Shown: one piece after another, positions 11,656 to 19,921 of the stretch | Layout of the letters: each line of letters begins with the position of its first letter | Numbering within the stretch: position 1 is the stretch's first letter | Source of the DNA: JAICUY01 sp963716585 | Lineage (GTDB): Bacteria; Chloroflexota; Limnocylindria; QHBO01 | Reading direction: 5' to 3' | DNA: 64,000 nt | NCBI GenBank assembly: GCA_963716585.1 | Contig: CAVQTN010000005.1 | Location: forward strand, 1-64,000 | The notes under the pieces: generated by a model | What the model was told of the DNA's origin: nothing | The model's database searches: none | What the model saw: the letters and a program-made list of their open reading frames with translations, nothing else | Translations under genes and position numbers: made by a program

Positions 11656-12592
11656 ATGGGCCACAAGGTTCACCCCTATGGCTTCCGGATCGGCATCATC
11701 AAGCCGTGGCTGGCGAAGTGGTACGCGGACCGCGACTACGCCACGCTGCTGCAGGAGGATATGAAGATCCGGCAGCTCGTCGGGAAGCAGCTGTCGAACG
11801 CGAGCGTCAGCCAGCTCGAGATCGAGCGCGGCATCAACCACGTCACCGTCACGGTGCACTCGGCCAAGCCCGGGATCGTCATCGGCAAGGGCGGCTCGAA
11901 CGTCGAGGCCCTGCGCACCGCCGTTGGCAAGCTGACCGACAAGAAGGTCAAGCTCGAGATCAAGGAAGTGCTCCAGCCGGAGCTCGACGGCGTGCTGGTG
12001 GCCCAGAACGTTGCCGGCCAGCTCGAGCGTCGCATCGCGTTCCGTAAGGCTATCAAGCAGTCGATCCAGCGGACGATCAAGGCCGGCGCCAAGGGCGTCA
12101 AGGTGCAGGTCTCCGGTCGCCTCGGCGGCTCCGAGATGAGCCGCACGGAGTGGGACAAGGAGGGTCGGATCCCGCTCGGCACGCTGCGCGCCGATATCAG
12201 TTACGGGCTGGTGCACGCCCGCACGACCTATGGACGCATCGGCGTCAAGGTCTGGATCTACCGCGGCGAGCAGCTCGGCGAGCGGCCAGGCAGCGCACGC
12301 ACCGAGCCGCGCGAGCGCACCCGCCCGGGTCGCACAGGCCGTGGCGCGAGTCGCAGCTTCCACGGCGCCTGCCGCCATGGGCAGCGGCGCCGAGGCCGCG
12401 AGCGGCGGCGCGGCCGTCGCCACGGCACCTGCCGAGGCGCGACCTCGCCGCACTCCCCGGCCGAGAAGCACGGCGGCCGCGGCGTCCGCCGCCGAGACGG
12501 CATCCGCCGTTGAAGCGACGCAGGCTGCGGAGCGACAGGCCGAGGTGACGGCGCCTGCCGAAGAGGCTGCCGCGCCCGAGAAGGAGGCCTGA
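11656..12592 (+). CDS. rpsC: 30S ribosomal protein S3 (probable frameshift near the C-terminal extension)
   Basis: S3 sits at the mRNA entry channel and helps unwind mRNA. The first 200 or so residues are canonical: MGHKVHPYGFRIGI, the KH-domain GKGGSNVEALR, and YGRIGVKVWIYRGE. After GEQLGE the opening frame runs into an Arg/Gly-rich string and stops at 12513. The +1 frame instead continues as an Ala/Glu-rich tail that ends in AAAPEKEA at 12592, two bases before rplP. The second reading looks like a genuine acidic tail and the first like its shadow. One surplus C, for example in the CC at 12286-12287, would explain it. Restored length is about 311 residues, long for S3. Confidence 0.85.
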
Positions 12593-12594
12593 GC

Positions 12595-13023
12595 ATGTTG
12601 ATGCCCAAGCGCGTCAAGCACCGCAAGGTGCAGCGCGGCCGCCGAGCCGGCATGGCCAAGGGCGGCACGACCGTTAGCTTCGGCGACTTCGGCCTGATGG
12701 CGGAGGAGGTGTGCTGGCTGACCAGCCGCCAGATCGAGTCCGCGCGGCGGGCGATGACCCACCACATCAAGCGTGGCGGCCGCATCTGGATCCGGGTCTT
12801 CCCGGACAAGCCGGTGACCAAGAAGCCGGCCGAGGTGCGCATGGGCTCCGGCAAGGGTGCCCCCGACCACTGGGTGGCGGTCGTCAAGCCGGGTCGCGTC
12901 ATGTTCGAGATGTCCGGCGTTCCGGAGCCGATCGCCCGCGAGGCGATGCGACTGGCCAGCCACAAGCTGCCGATCTCGACCAAGTTCGTGATCAAGGAGG
13001 GGGTCGAGCATGGACATCAATGA
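12595..13023 (+). CDS. rplP: 50S ribosomal protein L16
   Basis: L16 helps position tRNA in the A and P sites of the 50S subunit. The 142-residue product starts MLMPKRVKHRKVQRG and contains RIWIRVFPDKP and MGSGKGAPDHWVAVV. ATG 12595 gives the common MLMPKR start; ATG 12601 would drop two residues. The 3' end overlaps rpmC by 14 bases. Confidence 0.97.
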   Translation: MLMPKRVKHRKVQRGRRAGMAKGGTTVSFGDFGLMAEEVCWLTSRQIESARRAMTHHIKRGGRIWIRVFPDKPVTKKPAEVRMGSGKGAPDHWVAVVKPGRVMFEMSGVPEPIAREAMRLASHKLPISTKFVIKEGVEHGHQ

Positions 13024-13237
13024 AGTCCGCGGGCTCTCCGATCGCGACCTGGAGAGCGCGCTGGTGGATGCGAAGCAGGAGCTCTGGAAGATCCGCTTCG
13101 ATCTCGCCACACGACAGGAGAAGAACTACAGCAGGCTGCCGGCGACCCGCAAACGGATCGCCCGCATCCTGACCGTCATGACGGAACGTCAGCACGCGGC
13201 CACCGCCGCCCAGGCTGACGCCGAGAAAGCCAGCTGA
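13010..13237 (+). CDS. rpmC: 50S ribosomal protein L29
   Basis: Small helical protein beside L23 at the tunnel exit. The 75-residue product has the typical ELWKIRFDLATRQ and RKRIARILTVMTER segments plus a short Ala-rich tail. The ATG lies inside the end of rplP, giving a 14-base overlap, and the stop shares a base with the rpsQ start, so the three genes are translationally linked. Confidence 0.95.
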   Translation: MDINEVRGLSDRDLESALVDAKQELWKIRFDLATRQEKNYSRLPATRKRIARILTVMTERQHAATAAQADAEKAS

Positions 13238-13506
13238 TGCAGGGCAAGCGAAGAAGCAAGGTCGGGCGCGTGGTATCCGACAAGATGGACAAGACGGTCG
13301 TCGTCAGCGTTGAGCGGCTGCGCCGACACCCGATCTACAAGCGGGTCGTACGGCTTTCGAGCAAGTTCAAGGCGCACGACGAGGAGAACGGCGCGCACGT
13401 CGGCGACACGGTGCGCATCGAGGAGAGCCGCCCGACCTCGCGCGACAAGCGCTGGCGTGTGGTCGAGGTCGTGGCGCGCGGCTCGAACGAGGAGCTGGTG
13501 GACTGA
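13237..13506 (+). CDS. rpsQ: 30S ribosomal protein S17
   Basis: Primary 16S rRNA binder of OB-fold type. The 89-residue product contains GRVVSDKMDKTVVVSVERL, KFKAHDEEN and VGDTVRIEESRP, all standard for S17. It overlaps the rpmC stop by one base and the rplN start by one base. Normal length and no odd features. Confidence 0.97.
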   Translation: MQGKRRSKVGRVVSDKMDKTVVVSVERLRRHPIYKRVVRLSSKFKAHDEENGAHVGDTVRIEESRPTSRDKRWRVVEVVARGSNEELVD

Positions 13507-13874
13507 TGATCCGCCAGTACAGCCGGCTGCGCGTCGCGGACAACACCGGCGCACGAAGTATCCAGTGCATCACCGTCATCGGTCGATCGCAGGCCGACAC
13601 GGCGGAGGTGGGCGATGTCATCGTGGCCAGCGTCAAGCAGGCGATGCCGAACTCGGGCGTGAAGAAGGGCGAGGTCGTCAAGGCGGTCATCGTCCGCACG
13701 ACCAAGGAATACGGCCGGCCGGATGGCAGCCATATCCGATTCGACGAGAACGCTGCGGTTCTCATCAACCCGCAGGGCAATCCGCGGGGCACCCGCATCT
13801 TCGGCCCGGTCGCCCGCGAGCTGCGCGAGCGCAACTACATGAAGATCGTGTCACTCGCCCCGGAGGTGCTCTAG
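13506..13874 (+). CDS. rplN: 50S ribosomal protein L14
   Basis: L14 forms part of an intersubunit bridge. The 122-residue protein matches the usual length and shows MIRQYSRLRVADNTGAR, FDENAAVLIN and GTRIFGPVARELR. The ATG overlaps the rpsQ stop and the gene abuts rplX directly (stop 13872-13874, ATG 13875). Confidence 0.97.
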   Translation: MIRQYSRLRVADNTGARSIQCITVIGRSQADTAEVGDVIVASVKQAMPNSGVKKGEVVKAVIVRTTKEYGRPDGSHIRFDENAAVLINPQGNPRGTRIFGPVARELRERNYMKIVSLAPEVL

Positions 13875-14210
13875 ATGGCCAGCGTACGCAAGGGCGACAC
13901 CGTGCTGGTGCTCGCCGGGAAGGATCGTGGCAAGCGCGGCACGGTCGAGCGCATCGAGCCGACCAAGCGTGGGCCGGCGGTCGTCATCCCGGGCATCAAC
14001 ATGGGCAAGAAGCACAAGCGAGCCGCATCGCAGACGCAGTCCGGCGGCATTCTCGAGATCCCGATGCCGCTGCACGCCAGCAACGTGCAGGTCGTCTGCC
14101 CGCACTGCGACAAGCCGACGCGTGTCACCCATCGGCACCTCGAGGGGGAGGAGCATCGGCCCGTGCGCGTGTGCAGGCACTGCGGGGAGCAGATCGAGGT
14201 GGCCGGATGA
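13875..14210 (+). CDS. rplX: 50S ribosomal protein L24 (zinc-ribbon form)
   Basis: Assembly initiator of the 50S subunit. The 111-residue product has the KOW motif GDTVLVLAGKDRGKRG, PGINMGKKHKR and EIPMPLHASNV. The C-terminal part adds two CxxC pairs (CPHC and CRHC), a zinc-ribbon form found only in some lineages, which helps place the organism. The ATGA overlap at 14207-14210 couples it to rplE. Confidence 0.95.
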   Translation: MASVRKGDTVLVLAGKDRGKRGTVERIEPTKRGPAVVIPGINMGKKHKRAASQTQSGGILEIPMPLHASNVQVVCPHCDKPTRVTHRHLEGEEHRPVRVCRHCGEQIEVAG

Positions 14211-14872
14211 GCCCCGAGAAGAAGGCGGCGTCGAAGGCGACACGCTCCAGGCCGGCCGCGCCTGCCGGGCCGGCCGATGCCGCCCCGAAGGCACACGCCG
14301 CGTCCAAGGGCGCCTACCAGCGGCCGGAGCACGGCGGCCTTCGGCGCCGCTACGCCGACGAAGTCGTTCCGGCCCTTCAGCGCGAGTTCTCGTACGCCAA
14401 CCCGATGCAGATCCCGCGCGTCGAGAAGGTGGTCGTCAACATCGGTCTGGGAGAGGCGATCCAGAACGCCAAGGCGCTGGATGCCGCGGTCGGCGATCTG
14501 TCGCAGATCACCGGCCAGAAGCCGATCGTGACCCGCGCGAAGCGTTCGATCGCCCAATTCCGGCTGCGCACGGGGATGCCCATCGGCGCCAAGGTCACCC
14601 TGCGGGGACAGCGCATGTACGACTTCCTGGAGCGCACCTTCAACCTGGCCCTGCCGCGCATTCGCGACTTCCGCGGCATTCCCACCCGCTCCTTCGACGG
14701 CCGCGGCAACTTCAGCCTGGGCCTTCGCGAGCAGCTCGTCTATCCGGAGATCGACTACGACAAGATCGACCGGCTGCGCGGGCTCGAGATCAGCATCGTG
14801 ACCACGGCACGCACCGACGAGGAGGGGCACAAGCTCCTCCAGCTGATGGGCATGCCGTTCCAGTCGTCGTAA
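14207..14872 (+). CDS. rplE: 50S ribosomal protein L5 with N-terminal extension
   Basis: L5 is part of the 5S rRNA particle and contacts P-site tRNA. The 221-residue product has the conserved core from RYADEVVPALQREF through VVNIGLGEA, TGQKPIVTRAKRSIA, FRLRTGMPIG and DEEGHKLLQLMGMPF. About 40 residues of Ala/Lys/Pro-rich sequence precede the core, so it is longer than the usual 180. ATG 14207 is chosen for its four-base overlap with rplX; a later start cannot be excluded, but no in-frame ATG with a better ribosome-binding site is obvious before the core. Confidence 0.94.
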   Translation: MSPEKKAASKATRSRPAAPAGPADAAPKAHAASKGAYQRPEHGGLRRRYADEVVPALQREFSYANPMQIPRVEKVVVNIGLGEAIQNAKALDAAVGDLSQITGQKPIVTRAKRSIAQFRLRTGMPIGAKVTLRGQRMYDFLERTFNLALPRIRDFRGIPTRSFDGRGNFSLGLREQLVYPEIDYDKIDRLRGLEISIVTTARTDEEGHKLLQLMGMPFQSS

Positions 14873-14884
14873 CGAGGAACCTTC

Positions 14885-15070
14885 GTGGCCAAGAAATCGA
14901 TGATCGCCAAGGCGAACCGCCCGCCGCGCTTCAAGGTCCAGCAGCACAACCGCTGCTCGATCTGTGGGCGTCCGCGCGGCTACATGCGCCGATTCGCGAT
15001 GTGCCGCATCTGCTTCCGCGAGCGGGCCCTGGAAGGCCAGCTCCCGGGCGTGACCAAGTCGAGCTGGTAG
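14885..15070 (+). CDS. rpsN: 30S ribosomal protein S14, zinc-binding type Z
   Basis: Head protein of the 30S subunit. The 61-residue product is the short form and carries two CxxC pairs (CSIC and CRIC), so it should bind zinc. The zinc-free long form is absent from the window. GTG 14885 follows GAGGAACC and gives the conserved MAKKSMIAK start. A 76-base gap with a hairpin separates it from rpsH. Confidence 0.96.
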   Translation: MAKKSMIAKANRPPRFKVQQHNRCSICGRPRGYMRRFAMCRICFRERALEGQLPGVTKSSW

Positions 15071-15097
15071 CTCGCTCATATCAGCGGTAGGCGCCAC

Positions 15098-15113
15098 CCA
15101 CGCGCGAGCGTGG
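15098..15113 (+). promoter_or_regulatory. GCGA-tetraloop hairpin upstream of rpsH
   Basis: CCACGC (15098-15103) pairs with GCGTGG (15108-15113) over GCGA, a GNRA-class tetraloop. A competing 7-bp pairing of 15091-15097 with 15110-15116 is also possible. It is the only sizeable gap inside the spc group and lies just ahead of rpsH, whose product regulates this operon in E. coli. Function is inference. Confidence 0.4.
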
Positions 15114-15146
15114 CGCGAACCACCGCCGAGGAGAAGACGAACTGAC

Positions 15147-15545
15147 ATGAACAGCACCGATCCGATCGCCGACATGCTGACGCGCATCCGCAACGCCAGC
15201 GCCGCGCGGCATCGCGAGGTGACGATTCCGTCGTCCAAGGTGAAGCGCGAGATCGCGCGCATCCTGGCCGAGGAGGGCTTCATCGAGTCGTACGAGACCC
15301 ATCCCGACGGCGTGCAGGACGCGCTCGTCGTGCGGCTGCGTTATGGCGAGGGCCGCACGCCGGTCGTGGCCGGCATCAAGCGCATCAGCAAGCCGGGCCT
15401 GCGCGTCTACGCGCGCAAGACCGAGATTCCACGCGTCTTGGGCGGCCTCGGGCTCGCCATCCTTTCGACATCGCGCGGGGTGATGACCGGGTCGCAGGCC
15501 CGCAAGCTGGACCTCGGCGGCGAAGTCGTCTGCTACGTCTGGTAG
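15147..15545 (+). CDS. rpsH: 30S ribosomal protein S8
   Basis: Core 16S rRNA binder and, in E. coli, repressor of the spc operon. The 132-residue product starts TDPIADMLTRIRNAS, contains VPSSKVKREI-like and YGEGRTPVVAGIKRISKPGLR segments, and ends LGGEVVCYVW as expected. GAGGAGAAG precedes the ATG. Standard length. Confidence 0.97.
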   Translation: MNSTDPIADMLTRIRNASAARHREVTIPSSKVKREIARILAEEGFIESYETHPDGVQDALVVRLRYGEGRTPVVAGIKRISKPGLRVYARKTEIPRVLGGLGLAILSTSRGVMTGSQARKLDLGGEVVCYVW

Positions 15546-15555
15546 GGAGCACGTC

Positions 15556-16111
15556 ATGTCACGAATCGGTCGAATGCCGATCACGCTCCCGTCCAACGTG
15601 GAGGTGGTCCATCGAGGGTCGCAGCCTGCGGGTCAAGGGCCCACTGGGCGAGCTGCAGCGGGAGATCCATCCCGAGATGCGCGTCGAGCGCGAGGATGGC
15701 GAGCTCCGGGTCGTGCGTCCCAGCGACGCGCCGCGGCACCGGGCGCTGCACGGCCTGACCCGTACGCTCATCGCCAACATGGTCACCGGCGTGACCACCG
15801 GCTTCACCAAGGGGCTCGAGATCTCCGGCGTCGGCTACCGCGCGCAGCTGCAGGGCGACAAGCTGGTCCTGGCGCTCGGCTACTCGCACCCGGTCGAGGT
15901 GCCGGCGCCGTCCGGTATCGAGTTCCGCCTCGAGACGCCCACGCGGCTCGCCGTCTTCGGCGCGGACAAGGAGCTGGTCGGCCAGACCGCGGCCTACATC
16001 CGCTCGCGGCGCAAGCCGGAGCCGTACAAGGGCAAGGGCATTCGGTACACCGGCGAGCAGATCCTGCGCAAGGCCGGCAAGGCCGGCAAGGTCGGAGGCG
16101 GCAAGAGATGA
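15556..16111 (+). CDS. rplF: 50S ribosomal protein L6 (one apparent frameshift)
   Basis: L6 lies near the factor-binding site of the 50S subunit. The first codons read MSRIGRMPITLPSNVEVV. The frame then breaks: a C at 15609-15610 appears to be surplus, and without it the protein continues IEGRSLRVKGPLGEL and joins the rest, including GVGYRAQLQG and the C-terminal RKPEPYKGKGIRY. Restored length is 184 residues, normal for L6. With an essential, single-copy gene, sequence error is the likely cause. The stop overlaps the rplR ATG by four bases. Confidence 0.92.
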
Positions 16112-16469
16112 TCAGCAAGCAATCACGCGACGCCCTGCGCCGCAAGCGTCACGAGCGGCTGCGGCTGCGTCTCAGCGGCTCCACGGAGCGGCCGCGCCTG
16201 TCGGTCTTCCGCAGCACGCGCTACATCTACGGCCAGGTCGTCGACGATACGACGGGCCGCACCCTGGCATCGGCCTCCAGCCTCGAGCCGGGCCTGCGCG
16301 GCGAGGACGGCCAAGACCGCATCGGCGCACAGGGTCGGGCAGACGCTCGCGCGAGCGCGCCAGCGCCGCCGGGGTGAGCGCAGTCGTGCTCGATCGCGGC
16401 GGCTACCAGTATCACGGGCGGGTTCGCTCGCTCGCCGAGGGCGCCCGCGAGGGCGGCCTCGACCTGTAG
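16108..16469 (+). CDS. rplR: 50S ribosomal protein L18 (two apparent frameshifts)
   Basis: 5S rRNA-binding protein. The start reads MISKQSRDALRRKRHERLRLRL, followed by RPRLSVFRSTRYIYGQVVDD. Two surplus C bases break the frame: one at 16311-16312 (then KTASAHRVGQTLA) and one at 16352 (then ERASAAGVSAVVLDRGGYQY). Removing both gives a 119-residue L18 ending REGGLDL, exactly the expected length and end. As read, the first frame stops early near 16377. Sequence error is the simplest reading. Confidence 0.9.
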
Positions 16470-16484
16470 AGCGGAGACAACCAT

Positions 16485-17084
16485 ATGGCACGAATCGACG
16501 CATCCAAGCTCAGCAACCTCGAAGAGAAGGTCGTCCAGATCAACCGCGTGGCGAAGGTCGTCAAGGGCGGCCGGCGCTTCAGCTTCAGCGCGATGGTCGT
16601 GGTCGGCGACGGCAACGGCACGGTCGGCGTCGGGCTCGGCAAGGCCGGCGAGGTCCCCGAGGCCATCCGCAAGGGCGTCGAGGACGCCAAGAAGCACCTC
16701 GTCGCCGTCCCGCTGGTGGGCGCCACCATCCCGCACGCCGTGACCGCCAAGTTCGGCGCCTCGAGCGTCATGCTCAAGCCCGCTTCGCCGGGGACAGGCG
16801 TGATCGCCGGCGGCTCGGTGCGCGCCGTCGTCGAGGCGGCGGGCATCCGCGACATCCTGTCGAAGTCGATGGGCAGCAACAACCCGATCAACGTCGTGCG
16901 TGCGGCGATGGAGGGGCTGAGCGTGCTGAGCTCCGCCGACAACATCGCGGGGCGTCGCGGCAAGACGGCCGAGCAGCTGCTCGGCAAGAAGGGCGCCGAG
17001 GCGGCGCGCACCCCACATGAATACGTGGAGCGACCGGTGCCGGCGATGATGGGCGATCGGCGGGGAGGTCCGCGTGGCCGCTGA
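16485..17084 (+). CDS. rpsE: 30S ribosomal protein S5
   Basis: S5 helps set decoding accuracy and unwind mRNA at the entry channel. The 199-residue product has the dsRBD-like domain with INRVAKVVKGGRRFSFSA and GLGKAGEVPEAIRKG, then the C-terminal domain with PGTGVIAGGSVRAVVEAAGI and SNNPINVVRA. GGAGACAACC precedes the ATG. It overlaps rpmD by 11 bases and carries a short basic tail rich in Gly and Arg. Confidence 0.97.
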   Translation: MARIDASKLSNLEEKVVQINRVAKVVKGGRRFSFSAMVVVGDGNGTVGVGLGKAGEVPEAIRKGVEDAKKHLVAVPLVGATIPHAVTAKFGASSVMLKPASPGTGVIAGGSVRAVVEAAGIRDILSKSMGSNNPINVVRAAMEGLSVLSSADNIAGRRGKTAEQLLGKKGAEAARTPHEYVERPVPAMMGDRRGGPRGR

Positions 17085-17316
17085 GAAGAACGCCGGACGC
17101 CGGCTGCGGGTCACCTGGGTCCGCTCCACCATCGGCCACAAGGCCGCTGCGCACGGGACGATTCGGGCCCTCGGCCTGCATCGGCTCAATCAGACGATCG
17201 AGATCGCCGACACCCCCGTGAACCGCGGCATGCTGCGCCGCGTCGCGTTCCTCCTGCGCGTGGAGGAGCCGGCGGGTGGGGCATCGGCGGCGGAAGGAAA
17301 TGGCTCCGCATCATGA
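17074..17316 (+). CDS. rpmD: 50S ribosomal protein L30
   Basis: Small 50S protein. The 80-residue product contains LRVTWVRSTIGHK, the GLHRLNQTIEI core and the PVNRGMLRRV turn typical of L30. A tail of about 18 small residues makes it longer than the usual 60. GTG 17074 is used because it lies within the end of rpsE and gives the conserved core at the right distance. The stop overlaps the rplO ATG. Confidence 0.93.
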   Translation: MAAEKNAGRRLRVTWVRSTIGHKAAAHGTIRALGLHRLNQTIEIADTPVNRGMLRRVAFLLRVEEPAGGASAAEGNGSAS

Positions 17317-17939
17317 AGCTGCATGACCTGCATCCCGCTCCGGGATCGCACAAGCCGCCGCGACGCGTCGGGCGCGGCCACGGCTCCGGCCGCGGCAAGA
17401 CCGCCGGCCGCGGTACCAAGGGCCAGAAGTCGCGCACCGGGTCGAGCATCCCGGCCTGGTTCGAGGGCGGCCAGACCCCGCTCCACGTTCGCACGCCGAA
17501 GCTCCACGGCTTCAAGAACCGGTTCCGGATCGAGTACGCCCCCATCAACCTGGCCAGGTTGACACAGGCCGCTGCCGGCACCCTGATCACACCGGACGTC
17601 CTGGTGCACGACGGCATCCTGCCCGACACCAAGCGGCCGCTGAAGATCCTGGGCGCCGGGGATGCGCCTGGCGGCGTGACCGTGCACGCGCACGCCTTCA
17701 GCCGCAGCGCGGCGGAGAAGCTGGCCGCCGCCGGGAGCACGGTGCAGCGCATCAGCTGGCCGGACAACCAGCCGGTCGACGAGCTCGAGCCTGAAACCGA
17801 TGAAGTGGCCACCGCCGCCGACGCGGAGGTGAATGCCGCCACGGACCAGGCGATCGCCGAGGCATCTGCCGACGCGGCGGATGCCGATGTGACCGAGATC
17901 GACGCCGACGAGCTCAACGCGGGCGAGAGCGAGTCCTAG
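17313..17939 (+). CDS. rplO: 50S ribosomal protein L15 with acidic C-terminal tail
   Basis: Late-assembly 50S protein. Residues 1-150 are canonical: MKLHDLHPAPGSHKPPRR, then GRGHGSGRGKTAGRGTKGQ and RTGSSIPAWFEGGQTPL. The 208-residue product is about 55 residues longer than usual; the extra part is strongly acidic and Ala-rich (NQPVDELEPETDEV onward). It overlaps rpmD by four bases and precedes secY by two bases. Confidence 0.95.
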   Translation: MKLHDLHPAPGSHKPPRRVGRGHGSGRGKTAGRGTKGQKSRTGSSIPAWFEGGQTPLHVRTPKLHGFKNRFRIEYAPINLARLTQAAAGTLITPDVLVHDGILPDTKRPLKILGAGDAPGGVTVHAHAFSRSAAEKLAAAGSTVQRISWPDNQPVDELEPETDEVATAADAEVNAATDQAIAEASADAADADVTEIDADELNAGESES

Positions 17940-17941
17940 CG

Positions 17942-19225
17942 TTGATCGACTCGCTGGTCACCGCCTTCCGAGCGCCGGACATCCGGCGCAAGATCCTGTT
18001 CACGCTCGGGATCCTGCTGATCTTCCGGGTGCTGACGACGGTCCCGGTGCCGAACGTCGACCAGGCCCGCCTGACGGACCTGTTCAACTCGAACCAGCTG
18101 CTCAGCCTGCTGGACCTGTTCTCGGGAGGCGGCCTGGCGACCGCGTCGATCATCGGCATGGGGGTCAACCCCTACATCAACGCCAGCATCATCATGCAGC
18201 TGATGCAGGGGGTCATCCCCAGCCTGGGCGAGCTCGCACGGGAGGGTGAGTACGGGCGCAACAAGATCAACCAGTACACCCGCCTGCTGACGATTCCGCT
18301 GGCCTTCGCCCAGGGCTACGGCTTCAGCGTGCTGTTGTCGGCCAATGGCGTGATCCCGCAGGCCGACCTGTTCAGCTTCGAGACGTTGTCGCTGCTGCTC
18401 AGCTTCACGGCCGGCACGATCCTGCTGATGTGGCTCGGCGAGCTGATCAGCGAGCGCGGCCTGGGCAACGGCATCAGCTTCATCATCTTCGCCGGCATTG
18501 TCGGCCGCATCCCCCACCAGGCGGGACCCATCGTCACCGGGCCGGACGGGCTGGTGCGCATCATCCCGTTCATCATCATCGCCATCATCGTGATCGCGGG
18601 CGTGGTGTGGGTCAACGAGGGCCAGCGGCGCATCCCGGTGCAGTACGCCAGCCGCGTGCGCGGGCGGCGCATGTACCAGGGCCAGACCCAGTACCTGCCG
18701 CTCAAGGTGACCATGGCGGGCGTGATCCCGATCATCTTCGCCATCAGCATCCTGCTCTTCCCGGCGCAGATCGCGACCTACTTCACGGCCAGCCCCATCG
18801 ACTGGGTGCGCGGCGTGGCAACCTGGATCAGCACCAACCTGACGCAGTCGAACGTGCTGGTCTACGGCGCGCTCTATTTCCTGCTGGTCGTCTTCTTCAC
18901 GTACTTCTACACGGCTTTCCAGTTCCGCCCCGAGCAGACGGCCGATTTCCTGCGCAAGAACGGCGGCTTCATCCCGGGCATCCGTCCGGGGCGTCCGACC
19001 GAGCAGTTCCTGGCGCGTGTCACCAACCGGATCACGCTTGGCGGTGCGGTGTTCTTAGGCGGCCTTGCGGTCCTGCCGCTGATCGTCGCGCAGCTGATCC
19101 CCGGCACACAGGGATTGAACCTGGGCGGCACGAGCATCCTGATCGTGGTCAGCGTGGTGGTCGAGACGATGAAGCAGCTCGAGGCACAGATGATGATGCG
19201 CCACTACGAGGGCTTCATCCGGTGA
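17942..19225 (+). CDS. secY: Protein translocase subunit SecY
   Basis: Channel subunit of the Sec translocon in the cytoplasmic membrane, working with SecE, SecG and SecA. The 427-residue product has ten expected membrane segments and the signature FSGGGLATASIIGMGVNPYI near residues 59-79. TTG 17942 is two bases after rplO and gives the usual MIDSLVTAFRAPDIRRK start. The stop overlaps the adk GTG by three bases. This is the standard secY-adk-map order after the spc genes. Confidence 0.97.
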   Translation: MIDSLVTAFRAPDIRRKILFTLGILLIFRVLTTVPVPNVDQARLTDLFNSNQLLSLLDLFSGGGLATASIIGMGVNPYINASIIMQLMQGVIPSLGELAREGEYGRNKINQYTRLLTIPLAFAQGYGFSVLLSANGVIPQADLFSFETLSLLLSFTAGTILLMWLGELISERGLGNGISFIIFAGIVGRIPHQAGPIVTGPDGLVRIIPFIIIAIIVIAGVVWVNEGQRRIPVQYASRVRGRRMYQGQTQYLPLKVTMAGVIPIIFAISILLFPAQIATYFTASPIDWVRGVATWISTNLTQSNVLVYGALYFLLVVFFTYFYTAFQFRPEQTADFLRKNGGFIPGIRPGRPTEQFLARVTNRITLGGAVFLGGLAVLPLIVAQLIPGTQGLNLGGTSILIVVSVVVETMKQLEAQMMMRHYEGFIR

Positions 19226-19920
19226 CCGATGCGCCGCGGCCCGCGGCGGTCGAGCGACAGATCCTGTTGCTGGTGGGCGCCGTCGGGGCGGGCAAGGGAA
19301 CCCAGGCAGAGATCCTCCAGACGGAGCTCGGCCTGGTCCATCTCGCATCCGGCGAGCTTTTCCGACGTGCGTTGCGCGAGGGGACGCCGCTCGGCGAGCT
19401 TGCAGGCGGCTACATGGAGCGCGGGGAGCTGGTGCCCGACGAGATCACGATCGCGATGTTCATGGACGAGCTGGCCCGGCCGGCGGCAGCCCGTGGCGCC
19501 ATCCTGGACGGCTTCCCGCGCACGGTTGGGCAGGCACGCGCGCTCGACGAGACGCTGGCCGCGCTCGGTGAGGACATCCGGGGGGTGATCTACATCGACG
19601 TGCCACCCGAGGAGCTGGTGACTCGGGTCGCCGGCCGGTTCACCTGCCCGACCTGCGGGACGCCGTACCACGCGGTCAGCGATCCGCCGCGCGACCCGGG
19701 CATCTGCGACAACGACGGCAGCGGGCTGATCCAGCGTGACGACGATCGGCCCGAGGTCGTCCGCGCACGCCTCGCCCAGCAGGTGCCGCCCATGCTCGAG
19801 GTCGTCGCTCATTACGAGCGGGCGGGCATCGTCGAGCGCGTCGACGGTCGGCTGCCGATCGAGGAGGTCACGCGGCGGATCCTGCGAGCCATCCATGCGG
19901 CCGGCGCGGAGGCCGACTGA
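19222..19920 (+). CDS. adk: Adenylate kinase (zinc-containing long form)
   Basis: Converts ATP and AMP to two ADP. The 232-residue product has the P-loop GAVGAGKGT (first Pro/Gly pair of the usual motif changed), DGFPRT for AMP binding, and a LID with CPTC, a later Cys and an Asp that form the Gram-positive-type zinc site. GTG 19222 overlaps the secY stop; the longer in-frame extension upstream lies inside secY and is not protein. Coupled to secY and map. Confidence 0.95.
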   Translation: MTDAPRPAAVERQILLLVGAVGAGKGTQAEILQTELGLVHLASGELFRRALREGTPLGELAGGYMERGELVPDEITIAMFMDELARPAAARGAILDGFPRTVGQARALDETLAALGEDIRGVIYIDVPPEELVTRVAGRFTCPTCGTPYHAVSDPPRDPGICDNDGSGLIQRDDDRPEVVRARLAQQVPPMLEVVAHYERAGIVERVDGRLPIEEVTRRILRAIHAAGAEAD

Positions 19921-19921
19921 G

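Noticed and set aside
9838..13110. 1090-codon open frame on the minus strand opposite the S10 genes
   Set aside because: It is the shadow of strongly biased high-GC codons in real ribosomal genes on the plus strand; the peptide is His/Arg/Asp-rich with no domain.
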